Assembly: GCA_017404145.1 (NCBI GenBank) | Contig: JAFRCW010000007.1 | Span: 16,901 to 80,900, forward strand | Direction: 5' to 3' | Length of the DNA: 64,000 nt | Source: Ruminococcus sp. | Lineage (GTDB): Bacteria > Bacillota > Clostridia > Oscillospirales > Acutalibacteraceae | In this document: positions 50,596 through 59,293 of the stretch, piece after piece | Numbering within the stretch: position 1 is the stretch's first letter | How the letters are laid out: each line of letters opens with the position of its first letter | Translations under genes and position numbers: made by a program | The notes under the pieces: generated by a model | Seen by the model: the letters and a program-made list of their open reading frames with translations, nothing else | The model's database searches: none | What the model was told of the DNA's origin: nothing

Positions 50596-51705
50596 TCAAG
50601 TGTTATCGAGCAAATACGCTATAATCGCGTTAGAAACCAAAAACCCTTTCACTGTCAGCCTCAGAGAATCATCGGACAGTTCCACGAGTTGTTCGGGAAG
50701 CAGGGAAGAGGCTTTTCGGATGATTCTATCATCCACATTCTTACCGAATCTTTCGCGGTACTGTTGAAAGTTCAAGCCCTCTTTCAGCCGCAGACGCAGC
50801 ATCATATATTCATCAGAATCGCCGCCGGTGCTTTCAAACACGGTGTTGTTTGCGTAAAATTCTTTGATATCATCCGGATAGTAAAACCGTTTTCCGTCGA
50901 TAAAAGAATGAGCCGACGGTCCCAGTCCGAGATATTCCTCGTCATACCAATACCGCAGATTATGACGGCTCTCGAAACCGGGCTTTGCAAAATTAGATAT
51001 CTCATACTGAGCATAGCCGTATTCCTCCAGCAGATTGACAGCATATTCGTAGATTTCACTTTGTTCATCGTCGGTAGGGAGAGAGAGACTTCCTTTGATC
51101 TTGTCAAACGGCGTGCCTTCTTCGATTTTGAGGATATACGCGGAAATATGCTGTACGCCGCAGGACGCGGCAAAGTCTATACTGTTCTTTAAGGATTCTT
51201 TTGTCTGCTCGGGAACACACAGAATTAGATCGAGAGACAGATTGTCAAATCCGGCATTTTGCGAAGCGTAAATCACTTCTTTCGCTTCTTCGGCGGTATG
51301 ACGCCTGCCTAAAATTTTCAGTTCGTTATCGTTTGCCGATTGTAATCCGAAAGAGATACGGTTAAAGCCTGCTTCCTTTAGACCGACAAAGTCCAAAGCG
51401 TCAGCGGAGGTAGGATTCGCCTCAAAGGTGATTTCCGCGTCAGAAGCGATCACAAAGGCATTTATGACAGCGTGAAGAATACGGTTTAAGCGGTCCGTAC
51501 CGAGCGCAGACGGCGTACCGCCGCCGAAATAGACAGTGTCAACCGTTCTGTTACGATAGGTCTTACCGTGGGCGATAATAGAAGAGATCAGCGCGTCGAT
51601 ATATGTGTTATATTCATTTTCATCCGCGCAATAACTGTAGAAGTTACAGTAGTTACACTTGGATTTACAGAAAGGGATATGGATGTACAGTCCCATTTTC
51701 TTCAT
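50596..51705 (-). CDS. hemW: radical SAM heme chaperone HemW-like protein
   Basis: A 369-residue radical SAM protein. YIHIPFCKSKCNYCNFYSYC gives the CX3CX2C iron-sulfur motif plus the following Cys; YFGGGTPSAL is the SAM-binding GGE-like strand; later come FGLQSANDNELKILGRRH and GLGPSAHSFIDGKRF. It corresponds to HemW (often mis-called coproporphyrinogen oxidase), a heme-binding chaperone. Start ATG 51705 follows AGGAG; the frame is open further upstream, but through a hairpin. Confidence 0.9.
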   Translation of the reverse strand: MKKMGLYIHIPFCKSKCNYCNFYSYCADENEYNTYIDALISSIIAHGKTYRNRTVDTVYFGGGTPSALGTDRLNRILHAVINAFVIASDAEITFEANPTSADALDFVGLKEAGFNRISFGLQSANDNELKILGRRHTAEEAKEVIYASQNAGFDNLSLDLILCVPEQTKESLKNSIDFAASCGVQHISAYILKIEEGTPFDKIKGSLSLPTDDEQSEIYEYAVNLLEEYGYAQYEISNFAKPGFESRHNLRYWYDEEYLGLGPSAHSFIDGKRFYYPDDIKEFYANNTVFESTGGDSDEYMMLRLRLKEGLNFQQYRERFGKNVDDRIIRKASSLLPEQLVELSDDSLRLTVKGFLVSNAIIAYLLDNT

Positions 51706-51726
51706 AACAATTCTCCTACAAAGGGG

Positions 51727-51752
51727 CGAGGCGGGAACCAAAGTTCCCGCCT
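51727..51752 (-). promoter_or_regulatory. strong hairpin in the hemW leader
   Basis: gaggcgggaac-caaa-gttcccgcctc is a perfect 11-base stem, followed on the minus strand within a few bases by a short T-run and then the hemW ribosome binding site. It may attenuate hemW transcription. Confidence 0.55.
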
Positions 51753-51945
51753 CTAATTTGGAAGGTATATGAAAAAACTTAGATGAAGTCTTAATTTGTA
51801 TACATATAATAACAAAACGCGATGTGATTGTCAACAACTTTTGTGCAATTTGATGTAGAAAAAACACTCCGTTTTTTATTGACTTTTACCAACTGATAAT
51901 AGTAAAATATGTAAGGCAAATTTAATCGATTATGAGGTTATTCCA

Positions 51946-53535
51946 TTGAGCGATTTGAAACAACAGATAGAAAAGCGCAGAACTTTTGCGATCATATCCC
52001 ATCCCGACGCGGGCAAGACGACGCTGACCGAGAAACTGCTGCTCTACGGCGGCGCGATCAATCTCGCCGGCTCCGTCAAAGGCAAAAAGACCGCCAAGCA
52101 CGCGGTATCCGACTGGATGGAGATCGAGAAGCAGAGAGGTATTTCCGTTACCTCGTCCGTTCTGCAGTTCAAATATAACGGCTACTGCATCAATATTCTG
52201 GATACCCCCGGACATCAGGACTTTTCAGAGGATACCTACCGCACCCTGATGGCGGCGGATTCCGCCGTGATGGTGATCGACGGTTCCAAGGGCGTCGAGA
52301 ACCAGACCAAAAAGCTTTTCAAGGTCTGCGTCATGCGTCATATCCCGATCATCACCTTTATCAACAAAATGGATCGCGACGCGATGAATTCCTTTGACCT
52401 GCTGGAGGATATCGAGAACGTTCTCGGTATCAACACATGTCCGATGAACTGGCCGATCGGCTCCGGTAAGGAATTCAAAGGCGTTTTTGACAGAAAGTCG
52501 CGAAAGATCCTGTCCTATACCGCTAACAACGGTCAGCGCGAGGTTGAGACAGAGGAATTATCCTTGGATGATCCCGATCTGGACAGCAAATTGTTCTACG
52601 GTCAGAAGGACGCGCTGTTCGACGATATCGAGCTGCTCGACGGCGCGGGAGACGAATTTGATCTGGATCTGGTCAGAAGGGGAGAGCTGACGCCTGTATT
52701 CTTCGGATCCGCTCTGACCAACTTCGGCGTTGAGCCGTTCTTACAGGAATTTCTGAATATTACCACAGGACCTCTTGCCAGAGAAGCCGGAGGAGAAATG
52801 ATCCCGCCCGACTCTGACTTTTTCTCGGCGTTTGTGTTTAAGATCCAGGCAAATATGAACAAAGCGCACCGCGACCGTGTCGCCTTTATGCGTATTTGCT
52901 CCGGTAAATTCGATAAGAATATGGACGTTTACCATGTGCAGGGCGACAGGAAGATGAAGCTCAGCCAGCCCCAACAAATTATGGCGCAGGAGAGAGAAAT
53001 CGTCGACGAAGCGTATGCGGGTGATATCATCGGCGTGTTCGATCCCGGTCTTTTCTCGATCGGTGACACCATTGTCAGCCCCGGACAGAAGTTCAAGTTC
53101 AAGGGTATCCCGACCTTTGCTCCCGAGCATTTCGCGCTGGTACGCCAGAAGGATACGATGAAGCGCAAGCAGTTCGTTAAGGGTATGAACCAGATCGCGC
53201 AGGAGGGCGCGATACAGATCTTCCACGAGCCGGAATCCGGTATGGAAGAAGTCATCGTTGGCGTTGTCGGCGTACTCCAGTTTGATGTTCTCAAATATCG
53301 CCTTGAAAACGAGTACAACGTTGAAATCATTATGGAGAACACGCCGTTCCAGTATATCCGCTGGATCGTCTCTGATGATACCGACTATAAGTCGCTCGAT
53401 CTCGCGTCCGATACCAAGGTTGTCGCCGACTTCAAAGAAAACAAGCTCCTGCTTTTCAGAAGCGAATGGAGTATCGACTGGGCTTTGGAACACAACAAAG
53501 GCTTAGAACTCCAAGAATTCGGCAACGCGGAATAA
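51946..53535 (+). CDS. prfC: peptide chain release factor 3
   Basis: A 529-residue translational GTPase of RF3 length. G1 is ISHPDAGKTTLTEKLLLYGGAI, G2 RGISVTSSV, G3 DTPGHQDFSEDTYRTL and G4 NKMDRD. The domain order (GTPase, beta barrel, C-terminal domain) and AGDIIGVFDPGLFSIGDT are as in RF3 rather than EF-G. It recycles RF1/RF2 from the ribosome. Start TTG 51946 follows GAGGTTA. TTGACT at 51879 and TAAAAT at 51903 may be its promoter. Confidence 0.95.
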   Translation: MSDLKQQIEKRRTFAIISHPDAGKTTLTEKLLLYGGAINLAGSVKGKKTAKHAVSDWMEIEKQRGISVTSSVLQFKYNGYCINILDTPGHQDFSEDTYRTLMAADSAVMVIDGSKGVENQTKKLFKVCVMRHIPIITFINKMDRDAMNSFDLLEDIENVLGINTCPMNWPIGSGKEFKGVFDRKSRKILSYTANNGQREVETEELSLDDPDLDSKLFYGQKDALFDDIELLDGAGDEFDLDLVRRGELTPVFFGSALTNFGVEPFLQEFLNITTGPLAREAGGEMIPPDSDFFSAFVFKIQANMNKAHRDRVAFMRICSGKFDKNMDVYHVQGDRKMKLSQPQQIMAQEREIVDEAYAGDIIGVFDPGLFSIGDTIVSPGQKFKFKGIPTFAPEHFALVRQKDTMKRKQFVKGMNQIAQEGAIQIFHEPESGMEEVIVGVVGVLQFDVLKYRLENEYNVEIIMENTPFQYIRWIVSDDTDYKSLDLASDTKVVADFKENKLLLFRSEWSIDWALEHNKGLELQEFGNAE

Positions 53536-53551
53536 AACTCAACAAAAAATG

Positions 53552-53590
53552 AACCGACGAAGATCATCAGATCACATCGTCGGTTTTTTG
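53552..53590. terminator. terminator between prfC and the GNAT gene
   Basis: aaccgacga (53552) pairs exactly with tcgtcggtt (53577), followed by a T-run. Confidence 0.85.
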
Positions 53591-54028
53591 TTAAAGCCAT
53601 TGAATAAAAGCCGTTTTATCCGTGCAGTTATAGCCTGCTTGCTTATAAAAAATCAGAGTACTGTCGCTTTTCGCGCTTGTTAAAAGCATCATTTTATAGC
53701 AATCAGCTTTTACTGACAAATCTTTCGCATAATTCAAGCAGGCGGTTGCGTAGCCCTTTCCTCTGTAATCAGCGTGCGTAACGACATTCTCGATCAACGC
53801 ATACGGACGGATATTCCTCGTCAGATTCGGGATGATCACGCACACGCAGGAGGACACGATCTTGCCGTCAGCCTCGCAGACGATGATATGATGGTTTCTG
53901 TCGTGACAGATAGCATCCCAAGTGTTGCGCAACTGCTCCGTATCTGCGGGAACACCCGCTTCGTGCAGATGCGTATATAGTTCGAGCAGATCTTTCAGCT
54001 CGTTCTCTTTGATTTCTCTAATGATCAT
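53591..54028 (-). CDS. GNAT family N-acetyltransferase
   Basis: A 145-residue acetyltransferase with the acetyl-CoA pyrophosphate loop in IENVVTHADYRGKGYATACLNYA (R/QxxGxG/A motif: YRGKGYA), plus LLTSAKSDSTLIFYKQAGYN at the C-terminus. The substrate is not determined. Its start overlaps the stop of the upstream epimerase gene by four bases, so both are made from one transcript. Confidence 0.9.
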   Translation of the reverse strand: MIIREIKENELKDLLELYTHLHEAGVPADTEQLRNTWDAICHDRNHHIIVCEADGKIVSSCVCVIIPNLTRNIRPYALIENVVTHADYRGKGYATACLNYAKDLSVKADCYKMMLLTSAKSDSTLIFYKQAGYNCTDKTAFIQWL

Positions 54029-54936
54029 GATTTCTTCACCAAATGATTGTCAATATATTCCATATACGGCTTGCGGTGATAAACGCTTTTGGGGTTGTGA
54101 ATATACCACTCAAATTCTTCTTTCAGACCTTTCTCCAGCGGTACGGTATCAGGCATCAGTTCACTTTGCTTGGAAACGTCAAGCGCGTATTCATAGTCAT
54201 AAAAACAGAAATAATCTCTTTGAGGAACAGATTTGTCCATATATACAAACTCCGGCGTTTTCCCGGCTGCTTGATAGCAAAGCTCCACCCATTGTTTCAC
54301 TGTAACAAGCTCTTTGTTCCCGACATTGAAAATATGATCGTCGGGATGTTTATCTGTCAGAATTTCAATCAACCGACAAAGGTCTGATACATTGAAAAAC
54401 TGCAGTTTCATTTCACCGTTTTGCGGGAGATAGAACGTTCTGTTCTGTATTGCGCAGTCAAAAGGAAACGCTTCTCTGTACAAATTCTCATAGATACCGT
54501 AGAAATAGGGAGGACGCAGAATATAGACGCTCGGAACTCTCTCTTGTAAATACCGTTCTGCGTTGAGCTTGTTCATCCCGTAGTCGCCCCAGACGGCATT
54601 ATGACCGCAGGGCTGATCCTCGGAAAAAGGCTGACGGTTGGTTTCGGGATAAACTGCACTGGAGCTGATGAAGATATAATCGACAAAGGAGACGCCTGAA
54701 TCCAATAACGCTTTAATATGCTCTTCTGTATAAGCAGTGATATCCAGAATCAGGTCAAAGTGCGCTCCGTTGAGCAAATTACCGAGATTCATTCTGTCAC
54801 ATTTGATATGCGTTACACCATTGATTTGCGGTCTGCTGCCGCGATTGATAACGGTCACATCATTACCTTTAGTAACAAAATACTCCGCCGCATATTTACT
54901 GACAAAGGTTGTTCCGCCGGTAATCAAAATTTTCAT
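54025..54936 (-). CDS. NAD-dependent epimerase/dehydratase-like protein
   Basis: A 303-residue Rossmann short-chain protein. KILITGGTTFVSKYAAEYF carries the GGTxFxx loop, and the SSSAVYPETN region and YGMNKLNAERYL give the Ser and Tyr-x3-Lys of extended SDR enzymes (YGMNK). The GGTTFVSKY form resembles the RNA-binding/CSP41-like SDR subgroup. It probably acts on a nucleotide sugar or similar. Start ATG 54936 follows GGGAGGGTG; an ATG at 54957 in the same frame is upstream of that site. Confidence 0.88.
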   Translation of the reverse strand: MKILITGGTTFVSKYAAEYFVTKGNDVTVINRGSRPQINGVTHIKCDRMNLGNLLNGAHFDLILDITAYTEEHIKALLDSGVSFVDYIFISSSAVYPETNRQPFSEDQPCGHNAVWGDYGMNKLNAERYLQERVPSVYILRPPYFYGIYENLYREAFPFDCAIQNRTFYLPQNGEMKLQFFNVSDLCRLIEILTDKHPDDHIFNVGNKELVTVKQWVELCYQAAGKTPEFVYMDKSVPQRDYFCFYDYEYALDVSKQSELMPDTVPLEKGLKEEFEWYIHNPKSVYHRKPYMEYIDNHLVKKS

Positions 54937-55041
54937 GATAACACCCTCCCGATTCATCTGATCAAATTATAACACGAACATATCCTGTTGTACAGGCAAA
55001 TATGAACCACTTTTTGAATATAAATTGCAAGAGGTGGTTTT

Positions 55042-55728
55042 ATGTTGAATTTTTTGATCAGTCTGAGTCAGTATCTTTTTCTTTTTATCCTGCACGTTAC
55101 GCACAGCGAGACCTTTCCGAAGCCGCTGACAAAGTCACAGGAGCAGGAATTATTAGAACGGTCGGGGAGAGGTGACATAGAGGCAAGAAACAAGCTTGTA
55201 GAGCATAATCTGCGTCTGGTCGCACACATTATCAAGAAATATTATCAGACAAGCGCCAATCAGGATGATCTGGTGTCGATCGGTACCATCGGACTGATCA
55301 AAGCGGTCAACACCTTCAAACCCGATAAGAATATCAAGCTCTCGAGCTATGCATCCCGCTGTATTGAAAACGAGATCCTGATGTATTTTCGAAATAATAA
55401 AAAGAGTTCGCAGGATGTTTCTCTAAACGATACCATCGACACCGATAAGGACGGCAATCCTCTGACCTTGATGGATATTATGCCGTCCGATGAAAATATC
55501 GCCGATGATATCGATACCAAGATCCATATTGAAAAGCTCTCAAAATATATCAGCGAAACTTTGACAGACAGAGAAAAACAAGTGATCATCAATCGCTACG
55601 GCTTGTTCGGAAAAAACATCCTGACCCAGCGGGAACTGGCAAAAAAGCTCGGTATCTCACGCTCATACATTTCCCGCATCGAGAAGAAAGCGCTCTTAAA
55701 ACTTCGCGCACGCTATGAAAAGGGTTAA
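55042..55728 (+). CDS. sigK: RNA polymerase sigma factor, sigma-K/sigma-E type
   Basis: A 228-residue sporulation-type sigma factor. A short hydrophobic N-terminal pro-region (LISLSQYLFLFILHV) precedes FPKPLTKSQEQELLERSGRGDIEARNKLVEHNLRLVAHI (region 2), and region 4 contains TLTDREKQVIINRYGLFGKNILTQRELAKKLGISRSYISRIEKKAL. The pro-region is like that cleaved by SpoIVFB. The gene is not interrupted by a skin-type element. The following gene, cwlD, is a spore cortex amidase, which agrees with a role late in sporulation. Confidence 0.9.
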   Translation: MLNFLISLSQYLFLFILHVTHSETFPKPLTKSQEQELLERSGRGDIEARNKLVEHNLRLVAHIIKKYYQTSANQDDLVSIGTIGLIKAVNTFKPDKNIKLSSYASRCIENEILMYFRNNKKSSQDVSLNDTIDTDKDGNPLTLMDIMPSDENIADDIDTKIHIEKLSKYISETLTDREKQVIINRYGLFGKNILTQRELAKKLGISRSYISRIEKKALLKLRARYEKG

Positions 55729-55817
55729 AGGTTGACGAAAACAGTTTTTCACCATATAATAAACATATGTAGTATTTTCCCGATGATCTTCGCATATAAA
55801 ATGGCGGAGGGATTCTT

Positions 55818-56531
55818 GTGAAAATAAAACTCAAAACTCTGTATATCATTATCTGCGCGGTATTGTTCTGTGTCTTTGCGATCATACTGTTCTCTGCATT
55901 TTCCGATGTGAAGGTCAGCGCTGAACTATCCGAGAATCATCCGACGATCATTATCGACGCGGGACACGGAGGAGAGGACGGCGGGGCAGAAGTCAACGGC
56001 GTTTTAGAGAAAGATATCAACCTCAACATTTCTCTGATGCTTCGCGATATGCTTATCGCAAACGGCTATGACGTCAAAACGGTCAGAGACAGCGATATCT
56101 CCGTCTATTCCGACGGCGCAGATACCCTCTCTGAGAAAAAGACCTCCGACCTACATAACAGAGTGAATCTGTTCAATTCGGACGGAAACAACATCGTTGT
56201 CAGCATTCATCAGAACAAATTTGAAAACAGCAAGTACAGCGGTACACAGGTGTTTTATTCCGATAATCACAAGAACAGCGTCGTCTTAGCGGAAAGCATC
56301 CGTACTGCCGTCGTGATGCTGCTGCAGCCGGATAACACACGGGAACTCAAGCCCGCGTCAAAAGATATTTTTATTCTGGATCAGGCGAATGTACCGGCGG
56401 TGATCGTAGAGTGCGGTTTTCTCTCCAATGACGAAGAACGGCAGAAGCTGACCGACGAAGCATATCAAAAGAAGATGGCATATTCCATTATGCTCGGAAT
56501 TATGGATTATTGCAACAAACAGGAAACTTAG
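55818..56531 (+). CDS. cwlD: N-acetylmuramoyl-L-alanine amidase, CwlD type
   Basis: A 237-residue amidase_3 enzyme with an N-terminal membrane anchor (residues about 5-30). Zinc ligands lie in IIIDAGHGGEDGGAEV, the Glu in EKDINLNISLMLRDML, the His in VSIHQNKF, and the catalytic Glu in VIVECGFLSNDEE. It removes peptides from muramic acid to make the muramic-lactam of spore cortex. Start GTG 55818 follows GGAGGG. Confidence 0.9.
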   Translation: MKIKLKTLYIIICAVLFCVFAIILFSAFSDVKVSAELSENHPTIIIDAGHGGEDGGAEVNGVLEKDINLNISLMLRDMLIANGYDVKTVRDSDISVYSDGADTLSEKKTSDLHNRVNLFNSDGNNIVVSIHQNKFENSKYSGTQVFYSDNHKNSVVLAESIRTAVVMLLQPDNTRELKPASKDIFILDQANVPAVIVECGFLSNDEERQKLTDEAYQKKMAYSIMLGIMDYCNKQET

Positions 56532-56547
56532 ATAAGGAAGATGAAAT

Positions 56548-57909
56548 ATGGCGAAAATCAAAAGTGTTTATATTTGTTCTGAATGCGGCTATGAGAGCGT
56601 CAAATGGTACGGAAAATGCCCGTCCTGCGGCGAGTGGAACACGATGAATGAAGAGATCAAAGACGTATCCACGAAAGCCGCTTCACCGGTAAAAGCATCA
56701 AAATATATCGCGCCTGTCGGGATCCGTGAGATTTCCACAGACGATGAAATTCGCTATCAGACCGGCTCAAAAGAGCTTGACCGCGTGATGGGAGGCGGCA
56801 TCGTCAAGGGGAGTCTTGTGCTGCTCGGCGGCGATCCCGGTATCGGCAAATCCACCATTCTCCTGCAAATCTGTGAGTATCTCGGAAAATCTCTGAGAAT
56901 CCTCTATGTATCGGGAGAAGAATCCAAACGTCAGCTCAAACTTCGCGCGACACGCTTAGGCGTCGACTGCGAATCCTTATATGTATTGACCCAGACCGAT
57001 GTGGAGCTTGTCTGTGAGACCATCCGTCAGGACAAGCCCGATATTGTGATGATCGACTCTATCCAGACAATGTCGCTCTCGGAGCTTAGCTCTTCGCCGG
57101 GCTCTGTGACGCAGGTGAGAGAATGCACCAACTTTTTGATGCGTACCGCAAAAACCATGGATATCCCGATGATTATTGTCGGTCATGTGAATAAGGAAGG
57201 CTCGATCGCCGGTCCCAAGGTGCTCGAGCATATCGTGGACGCTGTGCTGCATTTTGAAGGCGACAAGCAGATGTCCTATCGGATCCTTCGCGCCGTGAAA
57301 AACCGTTACGGCTCCACCAACGAGATCGGTGTATTCGAAATGACCGACAAAGGGCTTAGAGAGGTCGACAATCCTTCTCTGCTGCTGATTTCCGGCAGAC
57401 CGAAGAATGTATCGGGAACTTGTATTGCGTGCGCTATGGAGGGCTCCAGACCCATCCTCGCGGAGATTCAGGCGCTGGCGACTGCTACAGGCTTCGGCAA
57501 TCCGAGAAGAATGAGCACCGGTTTTGACTATAACCGCCTTAACCTGATCCTTGCAGTTTTGGAAAACCGCGCAGGATATTATTTCTCCAATACCGACGTC
57601 TATGTCAACGTGATAGGCGGTCTCAGGCTGGACGAAACTGCCGTAGACTTAGCGGTAGCGATGGCGCTGGTGTCGTCTCTCAAAGACGCTGTGATCCCTG
57701 CAGACGCGATCGCGTTCGGTGAGATAGGATTAGCAGGAGAAATCCGCACGGTCAGTCACGCCCAGCAGAGAGTGACTGAGGCGGCAAGGCTTGGTTTTCA
57801 CCGTATTATTGTACCCAGACATAACTTTAAGGATATCACCGCGCCCGAAGGCGTAGCTGTGATCCCGGTATCCGACGTCAGACAGGCGTTTGAGGCGATC
57901 AGTGACTAA
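56548..57909 (+). CDS. radA: DNA repair protein RadA
   Basis: A 453-residue RecA-related protein. An N-terminal zinc finger, CSECGYESVKWYGKCPSCGEW, leads to Walker A GGDPGIGKSTILLQI, the RadA-specific KNRYGSTNEIGVFEM, and a C-terminal Lon-protease-like domain (NVIGGLRLDETAVDLAVAMAL). It helps branch migration and processing of recombination intermediates. It has a clear ribosome binding site (AGGAAG) and overlaps the next gene by eight bases. Confidence 0.95.
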   Translation: MAKIKSVYICSECGYESVKWYGKCPSCGEWNTMNEEIKDVSTKAASPVKASKYIAPVGIREISTDDEIRYQTGSKELDRVMGGGIVKGSLVLLGGDPGIGKSTILLQICEYLGKSLRILYVSGEESKRQLKLRATRLGVDCESLYVLTQTDVELVCETIRQDKPDIVMIDSIQTMSLSELSSSPGSVTQVRECTNFLMRTAKTMDIPMIIVGHVNKEGSIAGPKVLEHIVDAVLHFEGDKQMSYRILRAVKNRYGSTNEIGVFEMTDKGLREVDNPSLLLISGRPKNVSGTCIACAMEGSRPILAEIQALATATGFGNPRRMSTGFDYNRLNLILAVLENRAGYYFSNTDVYVNVIGGLRLDETAVDLAVAMALVSSLKDAVIPADAIAFGEIGLAGEIRTVSHAQQRVTEAARLGFHRIIVPRHNFKDITAPEGVAVIPVSDVRQAFEAISD

Positions 57910-58591
57910 GGCGGTTTTATCGGGAAAACACCCGGAATATGCCGATAAACTGTGCTGTTTAGGCTATCAGACCATTCAGAGCGAAACAGTATCTTGTTTC
58001 ATTAATTATGAACAAGATCACGCCGATATGCAGTGCCTGATCATCGAAAATACTGCTTTCGTATTATCGTGTTGTCAAAGACTCGTAAAGGCAATTGAAA
58101 ATGATTATCAAATCATCCTCTGCGGTGAAAATATCAGCGGAAAATACCCCGAAAATGTTCCTCTTAACGTTTGCGTGATCGGTAAAACATTGATCGGCAG
58201 ACTGGATTCTGTTGATTCGAAGGTACTTCAGTTCTGCAAAGAACGCGGCTATCAGCTGATCAATGTTAAGCAAGGTTATACAAAATGTTCCTGTGCGGTA
58301 ATATCCGATAACGCCTTAATTACTTCTGATAACGGTATTTTTAATTCTTTATCAGAAACAAAAATAGAAGTGCTGAAAGTACATGAGGGGAGAGTAGGAC
58401 TCTCTGAAAAAACAAAGGGCTTAATCGGCGGAGCCTCGGGTTATCACGATCATAAGATTTATTTCACCGGAAATATTAAACTTCATCCGGATTATCATAA
58501 AATCAAAGAATTCTGCAGCAAGCATCATACAGAGATAATCTCACTGAGAGAAGAACATTTATGGGATATTGGGGGAATCATATTTTGTTAA
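57902..58591 (+). CDS. DUF6873-like conserved protein
   Basis: A 229-residue protein. The C-terminal half carries GLIGGASGYHDHKIYFTGNIKLHPDYHKIKEFC and SLREEHLWDIGGIIF, which match blocks I associate with the clostridial DUF6873 family. Many cysteines (CCLGY, CSCAVISDNALITSDNG) are scattered in it. No enzymatic role is known. Start GTG 57902 overlaps radA by eight bases; the upstream TTG 57890 is less well placed. Confidence 0.7.
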   Translation: MTKAVLSGKHPEYADKLCCLGYQTIQSETVSCFINYEQDHADMQCLIIENTAFVLSCCQRLVKAIENDYQIILCGENISGKYPENVPLNVCVIGKTLIGRLDSVDSKVLQFCKERGYQLINVKQGYTKCSCAVISDNALITSDNGIFNSLSETKIEVLKVHEGRVGLSEKTKGLIGGASGYHDHKIYFTGNIKLHPDYHKIKEFCSKHHTEIISLREEHLWDIGGIIFC

Positions 58592-59293
58592 ATTTTTCAC
58601 AAATAGGGAAATATGAAAAACACCAAATGTGAAACAAAATAGGAATAATAATAATCACTATGGTATTCCTATAATAGGTAACAAGCGATTCAACACGATA
58701 AAATACATTTTTCATATATAACGGCTGATTTGAAACGAAACAATAATATTACATAGTTACAGACTCAGAATCTATCTCTGATTCCAAAAGCATTGGTAAA
58801 GCGAGCTTATTACAATCAATAATATTAAAACAGAAGAATTTTTAAAAAAGAACATTCAAATACAGCATCTCAGTTTTTTCAAGACATAGAAACGTAAGAT
58901 CCAAACATTTCTATTTAAAAAGAAAAAATGATAAAAGAATTGAAATAAAAAATAATATACTGATACCGGAACAGAAAAAGATAATCATTATAAAAGATAC
59001 ATTATTGAATAATGAAATTGTTTAATCAATACTATATATAAACTTAAGAAATAACTACTTATTATGTTATATGATGTAAAACAAGCGGTTTTATGGGTTT
59101 GGCTCTATCAGCCGCTTTATCCACTCCCCTGAATTACATAAAATATTAATTTTATTTAAATTCTATATAAGAATTTTAAGTCCCCTATTTTATGATATGA
59201 TACTTTCACAAAGGATAAATTGATACTTTGCGCGGATGATTATAACAAGTATCAATCCAAATAATGATTGTATATTGATACCGAGGTGCTGTT
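58592..59293. other. 700-base AT-rich gap with inverted repeats upstream of the Xer-type gene
   Basis: No gene is supported. It contains a partial hairpin (aagcggttt / agccgctt, around 59082-59117), a seven-base palindrome aaattct-atata-agaattt (59158-59176), and the octamer ATTGATAC at 59219 and 59274 with its inverse GTATCAAT at 59249. The sequence is much more AT-rich than the surrounding genes. It may be a decayed gene, a regulatory region or a recombinase target. Confidence 0.5.

Noticed and set aside
55042..55728. Split sigK with a skin element
   Set aside because: The gene is complete in one frame and no integrase or rearranged half is adjacent.
59158..59176. dif site for XerC/XerD
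   Set aside because: The palindrome has seven-base arms and an ATATA centre and does not resemble the 28-base Firmicutes dif sequence.
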